From contig NZ_JAIQLH010000121.1 in NCBI RefSeq assembly GCF_020037025.1, positions 1-43,394 of the forward strand: a DNA stretch of 43,394 nucleotides, given 5' to 3'. The position numbers were made by a program, and so were the translations under genes. Shown piece by piece: positions 7,495-15,573 of the stretch (the stretch's first letter is position 1; every line of letters starts with the position of its first letter). The notes beneath the pieces were generated by a model. It saw nothing but the letters and a program-made list of their open reading frames with translations. It searched no databases and was not told where the DNA came from. The stretch is from Streptomyces huiliensis (lineage in GTDB: Bacteria; Actinomycetota; Actinomycetes; Streptomycetales; Streptomycetaceae).

Positions 7495-8796
7495 ATGGCC
7501 CGGATACCGATAGCCAAGGCACCGTCCGGGGGGCGGTGCCCCACGGAGGCGGCGGCGGGCCGGCCCCCCGAGGGGCGCGGGCCGGGACGCCTGCCCGCCG
7601 CGCCGGCCGCCGTCGTCCGGTTCCTGCGGCTCGACCGGCTCGACGCCGGGGACCGGGCCGCGCTCGGGTTCTACGCCCTGACCAGGGTCGCCGTCCTGAT
7701 CACCGGGTACTGCGCGGCCTGGCTGTTCGCCGGCGACCCCGAGGGGCGGGAGGCGCCCTCGTTCCTGTCGCTGTGGGCCCGCTGGGACTGGGACTTCTTC
7801 CGGCGCATCGCCGAGCACGGCTACTTCGCCGAACCCGGCGCCCCCGGCTCGGCGCACCCGGACAACCGGGAGGCGTTCTTCCCCGGCCTGCCGATGGCCC
7901 TGCGGGCCGTGCACACCGTGGTGCCCAGCTGGCCGCTGGCCGGGCTGCTGATCTCCTTCGCCGCCGGCGCGGTGGCCGCCGTGGCCCTCTCCCGGATCGC
8001 GCGGCTGCACCTCCCGGCGGAGGCCGGGGAGCGGGCGGGCCCGCGGGCGGCGCTGTTCCTGCTGGTGTCGCCGTGCGCGGTGTTCCTGGCCGTCGGCTAC
8101 ACGGAGGCCCTGTTCCTCGCCTTCGCCCTGCCGGCCTGGCTGGCCGCCCAGCGGAACCGCTGGGCGCTCGCCGCCGTGCTGGGCGCCCTGGCCACGACCG
8201 TCCGCGTCAGCGGCCTGTTCCTCGCGGCGGCCCTCGTCGTCCGGTTCCTGGTGGCCGCGCGGGAGCACGGGCGGGAGCACGGACGGGAGCACCGGCGGTG
8301 GCGCTCGGCCGGCTGGCTGGCGTTCCCCGCCCTGCCCGCCCTGGCCTACAGCTGGTACCTCCAGGCCCACACCGGCGACTGGATGGCCTGGAAGCACGCG
8401 CAGGAGCGCGGCTGGTACCGGCAGTTCCACACGCCGTGGGAGTCCTGGCTGCACACCTGGGACGGCGCCTTCTCGCACGCCCACCCCACGAGCTACGCCG
8501 CGATGTTCCAGGCGGAGCTGCTCGCCATGGTGGTCGGGGTGCTGCTGCTGGCCTGGCTGGTGGGGCGGCGGCAGTGGCCGGAGGCGGTGTACGTCGGGCT
8601 GAGCCTGTGGGCGCTGGGCACCTCGTACTGGTACATGTCCGTCCCCCGGGCCACCCTGCTGTGGTGGCCGCTCTGGGTCACGCTCGCGGTGGCGAGCGTC
8701 CGCCGGCCGTGGGTCCGCGCCGCCTACCTGACGGTGGCGGCCCCCTTGGCGACCGTCCTCACCCTGGTCTTCGCCTCCGGCAAGTGGGCCGGCTGA
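7495..8796 (+). CDS. PIG-V-like membrane mannosyltransferase
   Basis: This 433-residue integral membrane protein has about 9-10 hydrophobic helices after a 45-residue polar N-terminus. The segment FLSLWARWDWDFFRRIAEHGYF matches the luminal W-x-RWD-x-x-x-(Y/F)-x-x-IA-x-x-GY motif of PIG-V-type (GT-C fold) mannosyltransferases, where the Asp is the expected catalytic residue. Bacterial members are thought to use polyprenyl-phosphate sugars to glycosylate exported lipids or proteins. ATG 7495 follows a perfect AGGAGG at 7480-7485. Residues near 256-267 contain a repeated REHG loop. It follows the TetR gene by 92 bases but has its own strong ribosome-binding site. Substrate unknown. Confidence 0.85.
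   Translation: MARIPIAKAPSGGRCPTEAAAGRPPEGRGPGRLPAAPAAVVRFLRLDRLDAGDRAALGFYALTRVAVLITGYCAAWLFAGDPEGREAPSFLSLWARWDWDFFRRIAEHGYFAEPGAPGSAHPDNREAFFPGLPMALRAVHTVVPSWPLAGLLISFAAGAVAAVALSRIARLHLPAEAGERAGPRAALFLLVSPCAVFLAVGYTEALFLAFALPAWLAAQRNRWALAAVLGALATTVRVSGLFLAAALVVRFLVAAREHGREHGREHRRWRSAGWLAFPALPALAYSWYLQAHTGDWMAWKHAQERGWYRQFHTPWESWLHTWDGAFSHAHPTSYAAMFQAELLAMVVGVLLLAWLVGRRQWPEAVYVGLSLWALGTSYWYMSVPRATLLWWPLWVTLAVASVRRPWVRAAYLTVAAPLATVLTLVFASGKWAG
8260..8295 (+). repeat. three 12-bp tandem repeats inside the mannosyltransferase gene
   Basis: Three copies of CGGGAGCACGGG (the second and third with one or two changes) lie head to tail and code for REHG-REHG-REHR in a loop between membrane helices. 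The unit is a multiple of three, so gain or loss of copies would keep the frame. Confidence 0.8.
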
Positions 8797-8815
8797 CCCG
8801 ACGCAGACCGGCCCG

Positions 8816-9712
8816 TCAGTGCTCGCCGGCCACGGCGTCGCGCCCCTCGGCGGGCGCCGCCGTGCCGCCGGCCGCCTCCAGCGTCCAGCTCGCCAGCAGC
8901 CGCAGCGACTCGGCGGACGCCGACCCCGGCTCCGCGTGGTACGTCACCAGGCGCTGGTCCTGGTCCACGGGCAGCACCAGCGTCTCGCAGGCCAGGGTCA
9001 GCGGGCCGACGACGGGGTGGCGCAGCTCCTTGATCCCGAAGCACTTGTCGCGGACGTCGTGCGCGGCCCACAGCCCCCGGAACTCCGGGCTCTTCATGGA
9101 CAGCTCCCCGATCAACGAGGCCAGGGCGGGGTCGTCGGGGTAGCAGCCGGCGTGCGTGCGCAGCAACGCGACGATGTCGGCCGCCTTGCCGTCCCAGTCG
9201 GCGTAGAGCTCCCGGGTCGCCGGGTCGAGGAAGACCATCCAGGCCATGTTGCGCCGCCGCGGGGGCAGGGCGGCGAAGTCGCCGAGCAGCGCGGTGTTCA
9301 TCCGGTTCCAGGCGAGGATGTCCAGCCGCCGGCCGAGCACGTGCGCCGGCACGTTCTCCATCGAGTCCAGCAGGTCCTGCACGGCGGGCCGGACGCGCTG
9401 CGGCCGGTCGGCCGGGCGGCGCGGCCGGTTGCCGGGGCGGGCCAGCTTGTGCAGGTGGTGCCGTTCGGCCGCGTCCAGCCGGAGCGCGTCGGCGACGGCG
9501 TCCAGCACCGACGCCGACACGTTCTGCCCCCGGCCCTGTTCGAGCCGGGTGTAGTACGCGACGCTCACCCCCGCGACCTGGGCCAGCTCCTCGCGCCGCA
9601 GCCCGGGCACGCGCCGCCGCCCGCCGAAGGGCGTCAGCCCGACGTCCTCGGGTCGCAGCCGGGCCCGTCGGGAGCGGAGAAATTCGCTGATCTCTGTCAC
9701 TTTGGTCGCCAC
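8816..9712 (-). CDS. XRE-family regulator with MmyB-like ligand-binding domain
   Basis: This 298-residue protein has an N-terminal XRE HTH at about 9-80 (SEFLRSRRARLRPEDVGL, then VPGLRREELAQVAGVSVAYYTRLEQGRG). A C-terminal MmyB/MltR-type domain follows, with the usual segments (NVPAHVLGRRLDILAWN, then RELYADWDGKAADIVALLR and HPVVGPLTLACETL). Members of this group, abundant in Streptomyces, bind fatty-acid-like or other small ligands and often control a nearby oxidoreductase. The start may be GTG 9712 or GTG 9700 (MTEISEFL...). The next gene is divergent. An imperfect palindrome lies 8 bases before the start. Confidence 0.92.
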   Translation of the reverse strand: MATKVTEISEFLRSRRARLRPEDVGLTPFGGRRRVPGLRREELAQVAGVSVAYYTRLEQGRGQNVSASVLDAVADALRLDAAERHHLHKLARPGNRPRRPADRPQRVRPAVQDLLDSMENVPAHVLGRRLDILAWNRMNTALLGDFAALPPRRRNMAWMVFLDPATRELYADWDGKAADIVALLRTHAGCYPDDPALASLIGELSMKSPEFRGLWAAHDVRDKCFGIKELRHPVVGPLTLACETLVLPVDQDQRLVTYHAEPGSASAESLRLLASWTLEAAGGTAAPAEGRDAVAGEH

Positions 9713-9719
9713 CCGTCCA

Positions 9720-9737
9720 CCCTAGCCAGAGCCAGGG
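9720..9737. promoter_or_regulatory. possible operator of the XRE regulator
   Basis: CCCTAGCCAGAGCCAGGG, an imperfect palindrome with CCCT/AGGG ends, lies immediately upstream of the regulator's start in the divergent gap. It is a plausible autoregulatory site, by pattern only. Confidence 0.3.
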
Positions 9738-9856
9738 GTTTACGGAGGGTAGTCACCGGCGTTCACCTTGTGCGGATCCCGTGGAGAGGCCCCGGCGTGT
9801 TTCGGCCATGCAGCACCCTGATGCCGACGGTCCGCGAACCCGGGGAGGGCGGCGGG

Positions 9857-10456
9857 GTGGAGATCAGGTCGTACCTACGACGCCTGCGTCCATGGCAGAC
9901 GCTCGCCGCCGCGGTCGTCACCGCGGTCCTGGCCCTGATCGGGACCCTCATCGACTCCTCCCCCGGCGGTGGTCCCGCGGAACCGCGGGCCGACGCGTCA
10001 CCCGTGGTCCGCGAGAGCACTCCGGCGCTCTCTCTCGGCATCGTCTCGGTCACCGAGCGGACGGTCGGCCCCGACACCCGCGAGGTCGAGTTCGTCGGGC
10101 GCGTGTCCGGGCTGCCGGAGCACTGGAACGTGTACGTGCTGGTGGAGAACCCCGACCCCGATCTTCCCCGGCCGGCCGGCCCCGGCTCCTCCCCCGGCCC
10201 GACGGCCCGCCCGGCCGGCGGGGGCTGGCTCGTCTCCCCTTCGGCCGCCGTGGACAAGGCGGGCCGCTGGACGGTCCGCTGGCGGGTCGCGGGGCTCCCC
10301 GCAGAGGTCACCTGGCGGGCGGTCGTGTTCGACAACGGGTGCGATCGCGGGGGACGGTGCTCCGCCGCGCCCGCGCCCCCGCGCTCTTCCTCGCACCCTC
10401 TCGCGGACGTGGGCCCCGCGGCCCAGGGCGTCCGGGCCACGGCCACCTACCGGTAG
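9857..10456 (+). CDS. single-pass membrane-anchored protein of unknown function
   Basis: GTG 9857 is preceded by GGGGAGG at a good distance. An in-frame ATG lies at 9821 but has no such site. The 199-residue protein begins with VEIRSYLRRLRPW, then one membrane helix (TLAAAVVTAVLALIGTLI). A 170-residue, probably outer domain follows, with beta-rich segments (REVEFVGRVSGLPEHWNVYVLVENP; WTVRWRVAGLPAEVTWRAVVFD). This looks like an Ig-like or carbohydrate-binding-like fold held at the membrane, but I do not recognise a named family. It is divergent from the XRE gene and about 96 bases before the dehydrogenase on the same strand. Confidence 0.75.
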   Translation: MEIRSYLRRLRPWQTLAAAVVTAVLALIGTLIDSSPGGGPAEPRADASPVVRESTPALSLGIVSVTERTVGPDTREVEFVGRVSGLPEHWNVYVLVENPDPDLPRPAGPGSSPGPTARPAGGGWLVSPSAAVDKAGRWTVRWRVAGLPAEVTWRAVVFDNGCDRGGRCSAAPAPPRSSSHPLADVGPAAQGVRATATYR

Positions 10457-10552
10457 CCCCCGCCCAAGGTGGTCCTGCCAGTGGTAGGCACCGCGAACCT
10501 ACGTTGAACGGGGCCCTGGCTGGCCGCCCGGCCGGCTCGCATGATCGAGGGC

Positions 10553-11605
10553 ATGAACAGCATGACCGTCGCCGCGTACGCCGCACCGGCCCCCAAGGCC
10601 CCGCTCGTCAAGACCACCATCAACCGCCGCGCCCTGGGCGCGCACGACATCCTCATCGACATCAAGTACGCGGGCATCTGCCACTCCGACATCCACACCG
10701 TCCAGGGCGACTGGGGCGACCGCGTCTACCCGATCGTCCCCGGCCACGAGATCGCCGGCGTCGTCGCCGCGGTCGGCGCCGAGGTCACCCGGTACGCCGT
10801 CGGCGACCGCGTCGGCGTGGGCTGCTTCGTGGACTCCTGCCGCACCTGCGAGAACTGCCGGGCCGGGCTCCAGCAGTACTGCACCGGCGAGACGGGCATG
10901 ATCGGCACCTACGCCGCCACCGGCCGGGACGGCGAGCAGACGCAGGGCGGCTACTCGACCCACGTCGTCGTGGACGAGGAGTACGTCCTCCGGATCCCCG
11001 ACGCCATCCCGCTGGACACCGCCGCCCCGCTGCTCTGCGCCGGCGTGACCCTCTACTCCCCGCTCGCCCACTGGCAGGCAGGCCCCGGCAAGAAGGTCGC
11101 GATCGTCGGTCTGGGCGGCCTCGGCCACCTCGGGGTGCGGATCGCGGACGCGATGGGCGCCGAGGTCACCGTCCTCAGCCAGTCGCTGCGCAAGAAGGAG
11201 GACGGCCTGCGGCTGGGCGCGGACCACTACCGGGCCACCTCCGACCCGGCGACCTTCGAGGAGCTGGCCGGCACCTTCGACCTGATCGTCAACACCGTCT
11301 CGGCCGACCTGGACCTGGACGCCTACCTGGGCCTGCTGCGGCCGGGCGGCACCATGGTCCAGCTCGGCGGTCCCGAGAAGCCGCTCGCCGTCTCGCCGTT
11401 CGCCCTGATCACGCACCGCAAGTCGCTCGCCGGCTCGATGATCGGCGGCATCCCCGAGACCCAGGAGACGCTGGACTTCTGCGCCGAGCACGGCATCGCC
11501 GCCGAGGTCGAGGTGATCGAGGCCGCGCGCGTCAACGAGGCGTACGAGCGGGTGCTGGCCGGTGACGTCCGCTTCCGGTTCGTCATCGACACGGCCACCA
11601 TCTGA
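10553..11605 (+). CDS. zinc-dependent NAD(P) alcohol dehydrogenase, cinnamyl-alcohol type
   Basis: The protein is 350 residues from ATG 10553 (alternatives 10541 and 10562; GAGGG lies before 10553). Catalytic zinc ligands are seen in GICHSD (Cys) and PGHEIAG (His, Glu). The structural zinc lobe has four cysteines (CRTCENC, then CxxxxxQYC region). The Rossmann dinucleotide motif is GLGGLGHLG. The layout fits the YahK/AdhC-like branch of medium-chain dehydrogenases that reduce aldehydes to alcohols with NADPH. It is cytoplasmic and ends at a strong bidirectional terminator. The XRE/MmyB regulator 0.8 kb upstream may control it, since such pairings with oxidoreductases are common, but the link is an inference. 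Confidence 0.93.
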   Translation: MNSMTVAAYAAPAPKAPLVKTTINRRALGAHDILIDIKYAGICHSDIHTVQGDWGDRVYPIVPGHEIAGVVAAVGAEVTRYAVGDRVGVGCFVDSCRTCENCRAGLQQYCTGETGMIGTYAATGRDGEQTQGGYSTHVVVDEEYVLRIPDAIPLDTAAPLLCAGVTLYSPLAHWQAGPGKKVAIVGLGGLGHLGVRIADAMGAEVTVLSQSLRKKEDGLRLGADHYRATSDPATFEELAGTFDLIVNTVSADLDLDAYLGLLRPGGTMVQLGGPEKPLAVSPFALITHRKSLAGSMIGGIPETQETLDFCAEHGIAAEVEVIEAARVNEAYERVLAGDVRFRFVIDTATI

Positions 11606-11620
11606 CGGCCACCGCGCACC

Positions 11621-11664
11621 GCGCCGAGTGGCCCCCGGAAGGACACCCGGGGGCCACTCGGCGC
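11621..11664. terminator. bidirectional hairpin terminator
   Basis: An 18-bp perfect stem (11621-11638 pairs with 11647-11664, 8-base loop) lies between the converging dehydrogenase and protease genes, and can end transcription from both sides. Confidence 0.75.
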
Positions 11665-11673
11665 ACGGAACGG

Positions 11674-12747
11674 TCAGGGCAGCTGCGCCCCCGTGTCCCG
11701 CAGGGCGCTGGTGACCGGCTGGAAGAACGTCTCGCCGCCGGACGAGCAGTTGCCGCTGCCGCCGGAGGTGATGCCGAGGGCGGAGGTCCCGGCGAAGAGG
11801 GCGCCGCCGCTGTCGCCGGGCTCGGCGCAGACGGTGGTGTCGATCAGCCCGGTGACCGTGCCCTCCGCGTAGTTCACGGTGGCGTTCAGGCCGGTGACCT
11901 GACCGCCGTGCAGCCGCGTGGTGCTGCCGCTGCGCTGCACCCGCTGGCCCACGGTGGCCTCGGCGGCGGCGGTGATGGTCTGCTGCCCGCCGTTGTAGAG
12001 GTTGACCGCGCTCGGGTGGGCGATGTTCGCGGTGTACTGGACGAGGGCGTAGTCGCGGCGCGGGAAGACGGACTTCACCACCCGGCCGATGGCGGCGCCG
12101 CCCTGCCGGTCGGACCAGGTGGACGAGATGTTGCCGCAGTGGCCCGCGGTGAGGAAGTGCGGCTGTCCGTTCTTGGTGACGTTGAAGCCCAGCGAGCAGC
12201 GGGCCCGCGAGGCGTAGATGGCGTCGCCGCCGGCGAGGGTCGGCCGGAAGGCGCCGGGGACCCGCCGGAGGGTCGCGGTGTCGCCGAGGGAGGCGACGGT
12301 CTTTTCGAGGCGCGCCAGCCGTTCGCCGCGCACGGTGCTGTCGGCCTTGACGACGACCCGGTCGGTGCGCGGGTCGACCGACCAGGCCGTGCCGGGGATG
12401 CGGGCCTGGTCGTCCAGGGTTCTCACGGCCGCGGCGAGCTGCCCGGCCGAGCGGGCGACCGTACGCGGTTCGGCGCCGGACGCCCGTACCGCCGCGGCGG
12501 TCCTGGCGTCGACGACGTTGACGACCAGTTTCCGGGCGGCGGCGTCGTAGTAGGCGCCGGCGGTGCGGTCGCCGAGGTCGTGGGTGATCCGCTCGGCGAG
12601 GGCGCCCGCCTGGGCGTCCGTCAGCGGGGTGGGGTCCGGCGGGGGTGCCGCGCCCGCGCCCTGGGCGCCGAGGGCGGTGGCGGTCATGACCGCCGCAGCG
12701 GTCGCGGCGAGGGCGGCGCGGCGCGCGCGTGTCCGTCGTGTGGTCAA
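11674..12747 (-). CDS. streptogrisin/alpha-lytic-type secreted serine protease (family S1), TTG start
   Basis: The protein is 357 residues. The start is a TTG at 12747, chosen because a perfect AGGAGG lies 5 bases upstream and a signal peptide follows directly (MTTRRTRARRAALAATAAAVMTATALGAQGAGA). An alpha-lytic-type pro-region follows (about residues 35-170) that would act as folding chaperone. The chymotrypsin-fold mature enzyme comes next. The triad is visible as His in FLTAGHCGN, Asp in FPRRDYALVQY and Ser in EPGDSGGALF. Cysteines are placed as in streptogrisins. It is exported, cleaved and degrades extracellular protein. A candidate promoter lies about 120 bases upstream. Confidence 0.93.
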   Translation of the reverse strand: MTTRRTRARRAALAATAAAVMTATALGAQGAGAAPPPDPTPLTDAQAGALAERITHDLGDRTAGAYYDAAARKLVVNVVDARTAAAVRASGAEPRTVARSAGQLAAAVRTLDDQARIPGTAWSVDPRTDRVVVKADSTVRGERLARLEKTVASLGDTATLRRVPGAFRPTLAGGDAIYASRARCSLGFNVTKNGQPHFLTAGHCGNISSTWSDRQGGAAIGRVVKSVFPRRDYALVQYTANIAHPSAVNLYNGGQQTITAAAEATVGQRVQRSGSTTRLHGGQVTGLNATVNYAEGTVTGLIDTTVCAEPGDSGGALFAGTSALGITSGGSGNCSSGGETFFQPVTSALRDTGAQLP

Positions 12748-12869
12748 CTCGACCTCCTGTGAGGGGGGTGTGCCCGCCGTGGCGGCGGGCCCGGAGGCAG
12801 GTGAAGGCGTGGAGCGACGGCGGCGTCCCACCGGGGCCCGGTCGTCGCGTCCATGCCAAACGTGAGCCG

Positions 12870-12898
12870 AGTATCGGACCGCCGCCGTCCGCCTACAA
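12870..12898 (-). promoter_or_regulatory. candidate promoter of the secreted protease
   Basis: On the minus strand, TTGTAG (12898-12893) and GATACT (12875-12870) are 17 bases apart. They sit about 120 bases before the TTG start and fit a housekeeping-type promoter. Confidence 0.4.
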
Positions 12899-13246
12899 GG
12901 TACGGCGTTCACCGACACCCCTGGGACGCAAGGGGTTTCGGTCACCCCCGACCCCTCCCCTCGGCCGCCCCACGGCCCGGCGCCCGGCCCCCCGTACCGC
13001 ACCCGCACCCACCCTTCACGGAGGTCACACCCCACACCCCGAGCGGGCACCCGCCACCGGCACAGACCACGGGCACGTACCTGGCCTCCGCACACAACGG
13101 CCGTAAATCACCGCCCCTCGCCCGTACCCCCCGGAACCTCCAACTGCCCTGACCCCGCGCAACCGTTCGAGGCCCGTCGGCCTCTTCTTGGAGGGCGCGG
13201 CACCGCCGTACCCCGGGACGACGGCCGCACGGGAACCGAGGGACGC
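12899..13246. other. intergenic stretch without a supported gene
   Basis: Between the protease promoter and the SEDS gene no convincing reading frame is seen. Open frames here lack ribosome-binding sites and encode proline/arginine-rich noise. A small 6-bp stem (GAGGCC/GGCCTC, 13169-13184) followed by TTCTT could be a weak terminator or leader hairpin. Confidence 0.5.
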
Positions 13247-14659
13247 ATGGGCGCGACGGGCAGGCGAACGACCGGGCCGACGAGGCCGGAGGCGCCGCCG
13301 GCGCGCCGCGCCGAACTGCTGCTGCTTGCCTTCGCGGTGCTCCTGACCCTGTCCGGCCACGCCTGCGTGGGGCTCGCCACCGCGGACCGCCTGCCGGACG
13401 ACCTGCTCCCCTACGCGGCCGGGCTGTCGGCCGCCGCCGGGGCCGGGCACCTGGTGGTCCGCCGGTTCGCGCCGTACGCCGATCCGCTGATCCTGCCGCT
13501 GGCGGTGGCCCTGAGCGGGCTGGGGCTGGTCCTGCTGCGGCGCCTCGACCTCGCGTACGCCATCCGGTTCCACGCCGCCCCGACCGAGGGGAACCAGCGG
13601 CTGTGGAGCGTGATCGGCCTCGCCGTGTGCGTGGCCGTGCCCGCGCTGCTCAAGGACCACCGCCATCTGCGGCGGTACACCTACGTGCTGGTGTTCGGCG
13701 CGCTGGTGCTGCTGATGGCCCCGGCCTTCTTCGGCGCGGACACCTACGGCGCCAAGCGCTGGATCCGGCTGGGCGCGCTCTCCTTCCAGCCGGGCGAGTT
13801 CGTCAAGATCGGCATCGCCGTCTTCTTCGCCGGTTACCTGACCCAGCACAAGGACGCCCTGGCCCTGACCGGCCGCCGCGTCCTGGGCTTCCCGCTGCCC
13901 CGGGGCCGCCAGTTCGGGCCGATCGCCGCCGTGTGGCTGCTGAGCCTGCTGGTCCTCGTCTTCGAACGGGACCTGGGCACTTCACTGATCTTCTTCGGGC
14001 TGTTCGTGATCATGCTGTACGCGGCCACCGAGCGCGGCGGCTGGGTGGTGTCCGGCCTGCTGATGTTCGCCGCGGGCGCCGCGGTGGTCGGCAGCCTCGA
14101 ACCGCACGTGAAGGGGCGCGTCTCCGCCTGGCTGCACCCGATGTCCTACTGGGACACGCCGCGCCCGCCCGGCATCGTCTCCGACCAGTCCGCCCAGGCC
14201 TTGTTCGGCTTCGGCAGCGGCGGCGTCCTGGGCACCGGGCTCGGTGGGGGCCACCCCGACCTCATCGGCTTCGCCGGCCGCAGCGACTTCATCCTCACCA
14301 CGGTCGGCGAGGAGTTGGGCCTCGCCGGCCTGATGGCCGTGCTCCTGCTCTACGCCCTCCTCGTCGAGCGCGGCTTCCGTACGGCCCTCGGCGCCCGCGA
14401 CGCGTTCGGCACCCTCCTCGCCACCGGGCTGACGGGCGCCCTCGCGCTCCAGGTGTTCGTGGTCGGCGGCGGGGTCACCGGGCTGATCCCGCTCACCGGC
14501 AAGGCCCTGCCGTTCCTCGCCGCCGGCGGCTCCTCCCAGGTCGCCACCTGGGTGCTCGTCGGCATCCTGCTCAAGATCAGCGACGCGGCCCGCCGGCCGG
14601 ACCCGGACCCGGCGGCGGCCGGGGTGGACGAGCAGGAGACGCGCCTGATCCGCCGCTGA
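13247..14659 (+). CDS. SEDS-family (FtsW/RodA/SpoVE) peptidoglycan polymerase
   Basis: This 470-residue membrane protein has about 10-12 helices. The SEDS hallmarks are visible: GAKRWIRLGALSFQPGEFVKI (the GS-x-QPSE-x-x-K region) and FERDLGTSLIFFGLFVIMLYAATER. Next come QSAQALFGFGSGGVLGTGLGGGHPDLIGFAGRSDFILTTVGEELGLAG (with the conserved acidic residue in DFI) and late GLIPLTGKALPFLAAGGSS. SEDS proteins polymerise lipid II glycan strands, usually with a class B penicillin-binding protein. No such partner gene is next to it, so this is one of the accessory copies often found in Streptomyces. ATG 13247 follows GAGGGA. FtsW and RodA roles cannot be separated here. Confidence 0.93.
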   Translation: MGATGRRTTGPTRPEAPPARRAELLLLAFAVLLTLSGHACVGLATADRLPDDLLPYAAGLSAAAGAGHLVVRRFAPYADPLILPLAVALSGLGLVLLRRLDLAYAIRFHAAPTEGNQRLWSVIGLAVCVAVPALLKDHRHLRRYTYVLVFGALVLLMAPAFFGADTYGAKRWIRLGALSFQPGEFVKIGIAVFFAGYLTQHKDALALTGRRVLGFPLPRGRQFGPIAAVWLLSLLVLVFERDLGTSLIFFGLFVIMLYAATERGGWVVSGLLMFAAGAAVVGSLEPHVKGRVSAWLHPMSYWDTPRPPGIVSDQSAQALFGFGSGGVLGTGLGGGHPDLIGFAGRSDFILTTVGEELGLAGLMAVLLLYALLVERGFRTALGARDAFGTLLATGLTGALALQVFVVGGGVTGLIPLTGKALPFLAAGGSSQVATWVLVGILLKISDAARRPDPDPAAAGVDEQETRLIRR

Positions 14660-14704
14660 CGCCAACTCCCTTTGTCGCGCGCCCTCTTGCTTCCGCACGC
14701 CCTC

Positions 14705-14733
14705 TTGCCACGTTGTTCAACAATCCCTATCGT
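14705..14733 (+). promoter_or_regulatory. promoter with a palindromic operator in its spacer
   Basis: TTGCCA (14705-14710) and TATCGT (14728-14733) are exactly 17 bases apart. Between them lies the palindrome TTGTTCAACAA (14713-14723). A repressor there would block RNA polymerase; the shape is typical of GntR- or FadR-like operators. It drives the DUF1445 gene. Two direct copies of CGCCCTCTTGC also lie at its left side. Confidence 0.6.
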
Positions 14734-14772
14734 CGGACACCGCACCGCCCCTCCACACCCGGCGAGGTGCCC

Positions 14773-15560
14773 ATGCGCACGCCCCCGCACGCCACCACCC
14801 CCGCCGCGGCCCGGGCCGCGTTCCGCTCCGGCCGCGCCGAGCCCACCGCGGGCTGGGCGGACGGCCACACGCAGGCCAACCTGATCGCCGTCCCGGCGGA
14901 CTGGGCCTACGACGTGCTCCTGTTCGCCCAGCGCAACCCGCGGCCCTGCCCGGTCCTCGACGTCACCGGGCCCGGCGGCGTCACCACCCCGCTCGCCCCG
15001 GGGCGCCGACCTGCGGACCGACCTGCCCAGGTACCGCGTCTGGCGCGACGGCCGGCCGGTGGCCGAGCCCACCGACGTCACCGACGTCTGGCGGGACGAC
15101 CTCGTCGCGTTCCTCATCGGGTGCAGCTTCACCTTCGAGGGCGCCCTGCGCGCGGCGGGCGTACCGCTGCGCCACGTCGAGCAGGGCCGCAACGTGGCCA
15201 TGTACGTGACGGGCCGTCAGTGCCGCCCGGCCGGCCGGCTCCGCGGGCCGCTCGTGGTGTCCATGCGCCCGGTCCCCGCCGGCCTGGTCGCCACCGCGCA
15301 CCGGCTGACCGCCCTGATGCCCGCCGTGCACGGCGCGCCCGTGCACGCGGGCGACCCGGCCGAGCTCGGGATCGCCGACCTGGCGCGGCCGGACTTCGGC
15401 GACCCGTGCCCCCCACGAGGGGGACGTGCCCGTCTTCTGGGCCTGCGGCGTCACCCCGCAGGCCGCCCTGACGGCCTCCGCGCCGCCCTTCGCGATCACG
15501 CACGCGCCCGGGCACATGCTCGTCACGGACGTCCGGGACGAGGCGTACCGAATCCTGTGA
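14773..15560 (+). pseudogene. DUF1445 (UPF0317/YcsI-like) hydro-lyase gene with two frameshifts
   Basis: Read across three frames, the stretch gives a complete protein of about 262 residues of the DUF1445 family, which includes mammalian D-glutamate cyclase. Landmarks are GWADGHTQANLIAVP, the central DLVAFLIGCSFTFEGALRAAG and VPLRHVEQGRNVAMYVT. Then come VVSMRPVPAGLVATAHRLTALMPAVHGAPVH and the C-terminal VPVFWACGVTPQAALTASAPPFAITHAPGHMLVTDV. Frame 1 is lost at about 15000 (one extra G in a G run) and frame 2 at about 15410 (one extra C in a run of six C). As written the gene cannot be translated whole. The rest, from promoter to stop, is well preserved, so these may be homopolymer sequencing errors or a very recent inactivation. 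It converges on the LysR gene. Confidence 0.85.
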
Positions 15561-15573
15561 CCGCGGCCGCCCG

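Noticed and set aside
8260..8295. Possible CRISPR-like or regulatory meaning of the 12-bp repeats
   Set aside because: They have no spacers, lie inside a coding frame and simply encode REHG units in a loop.
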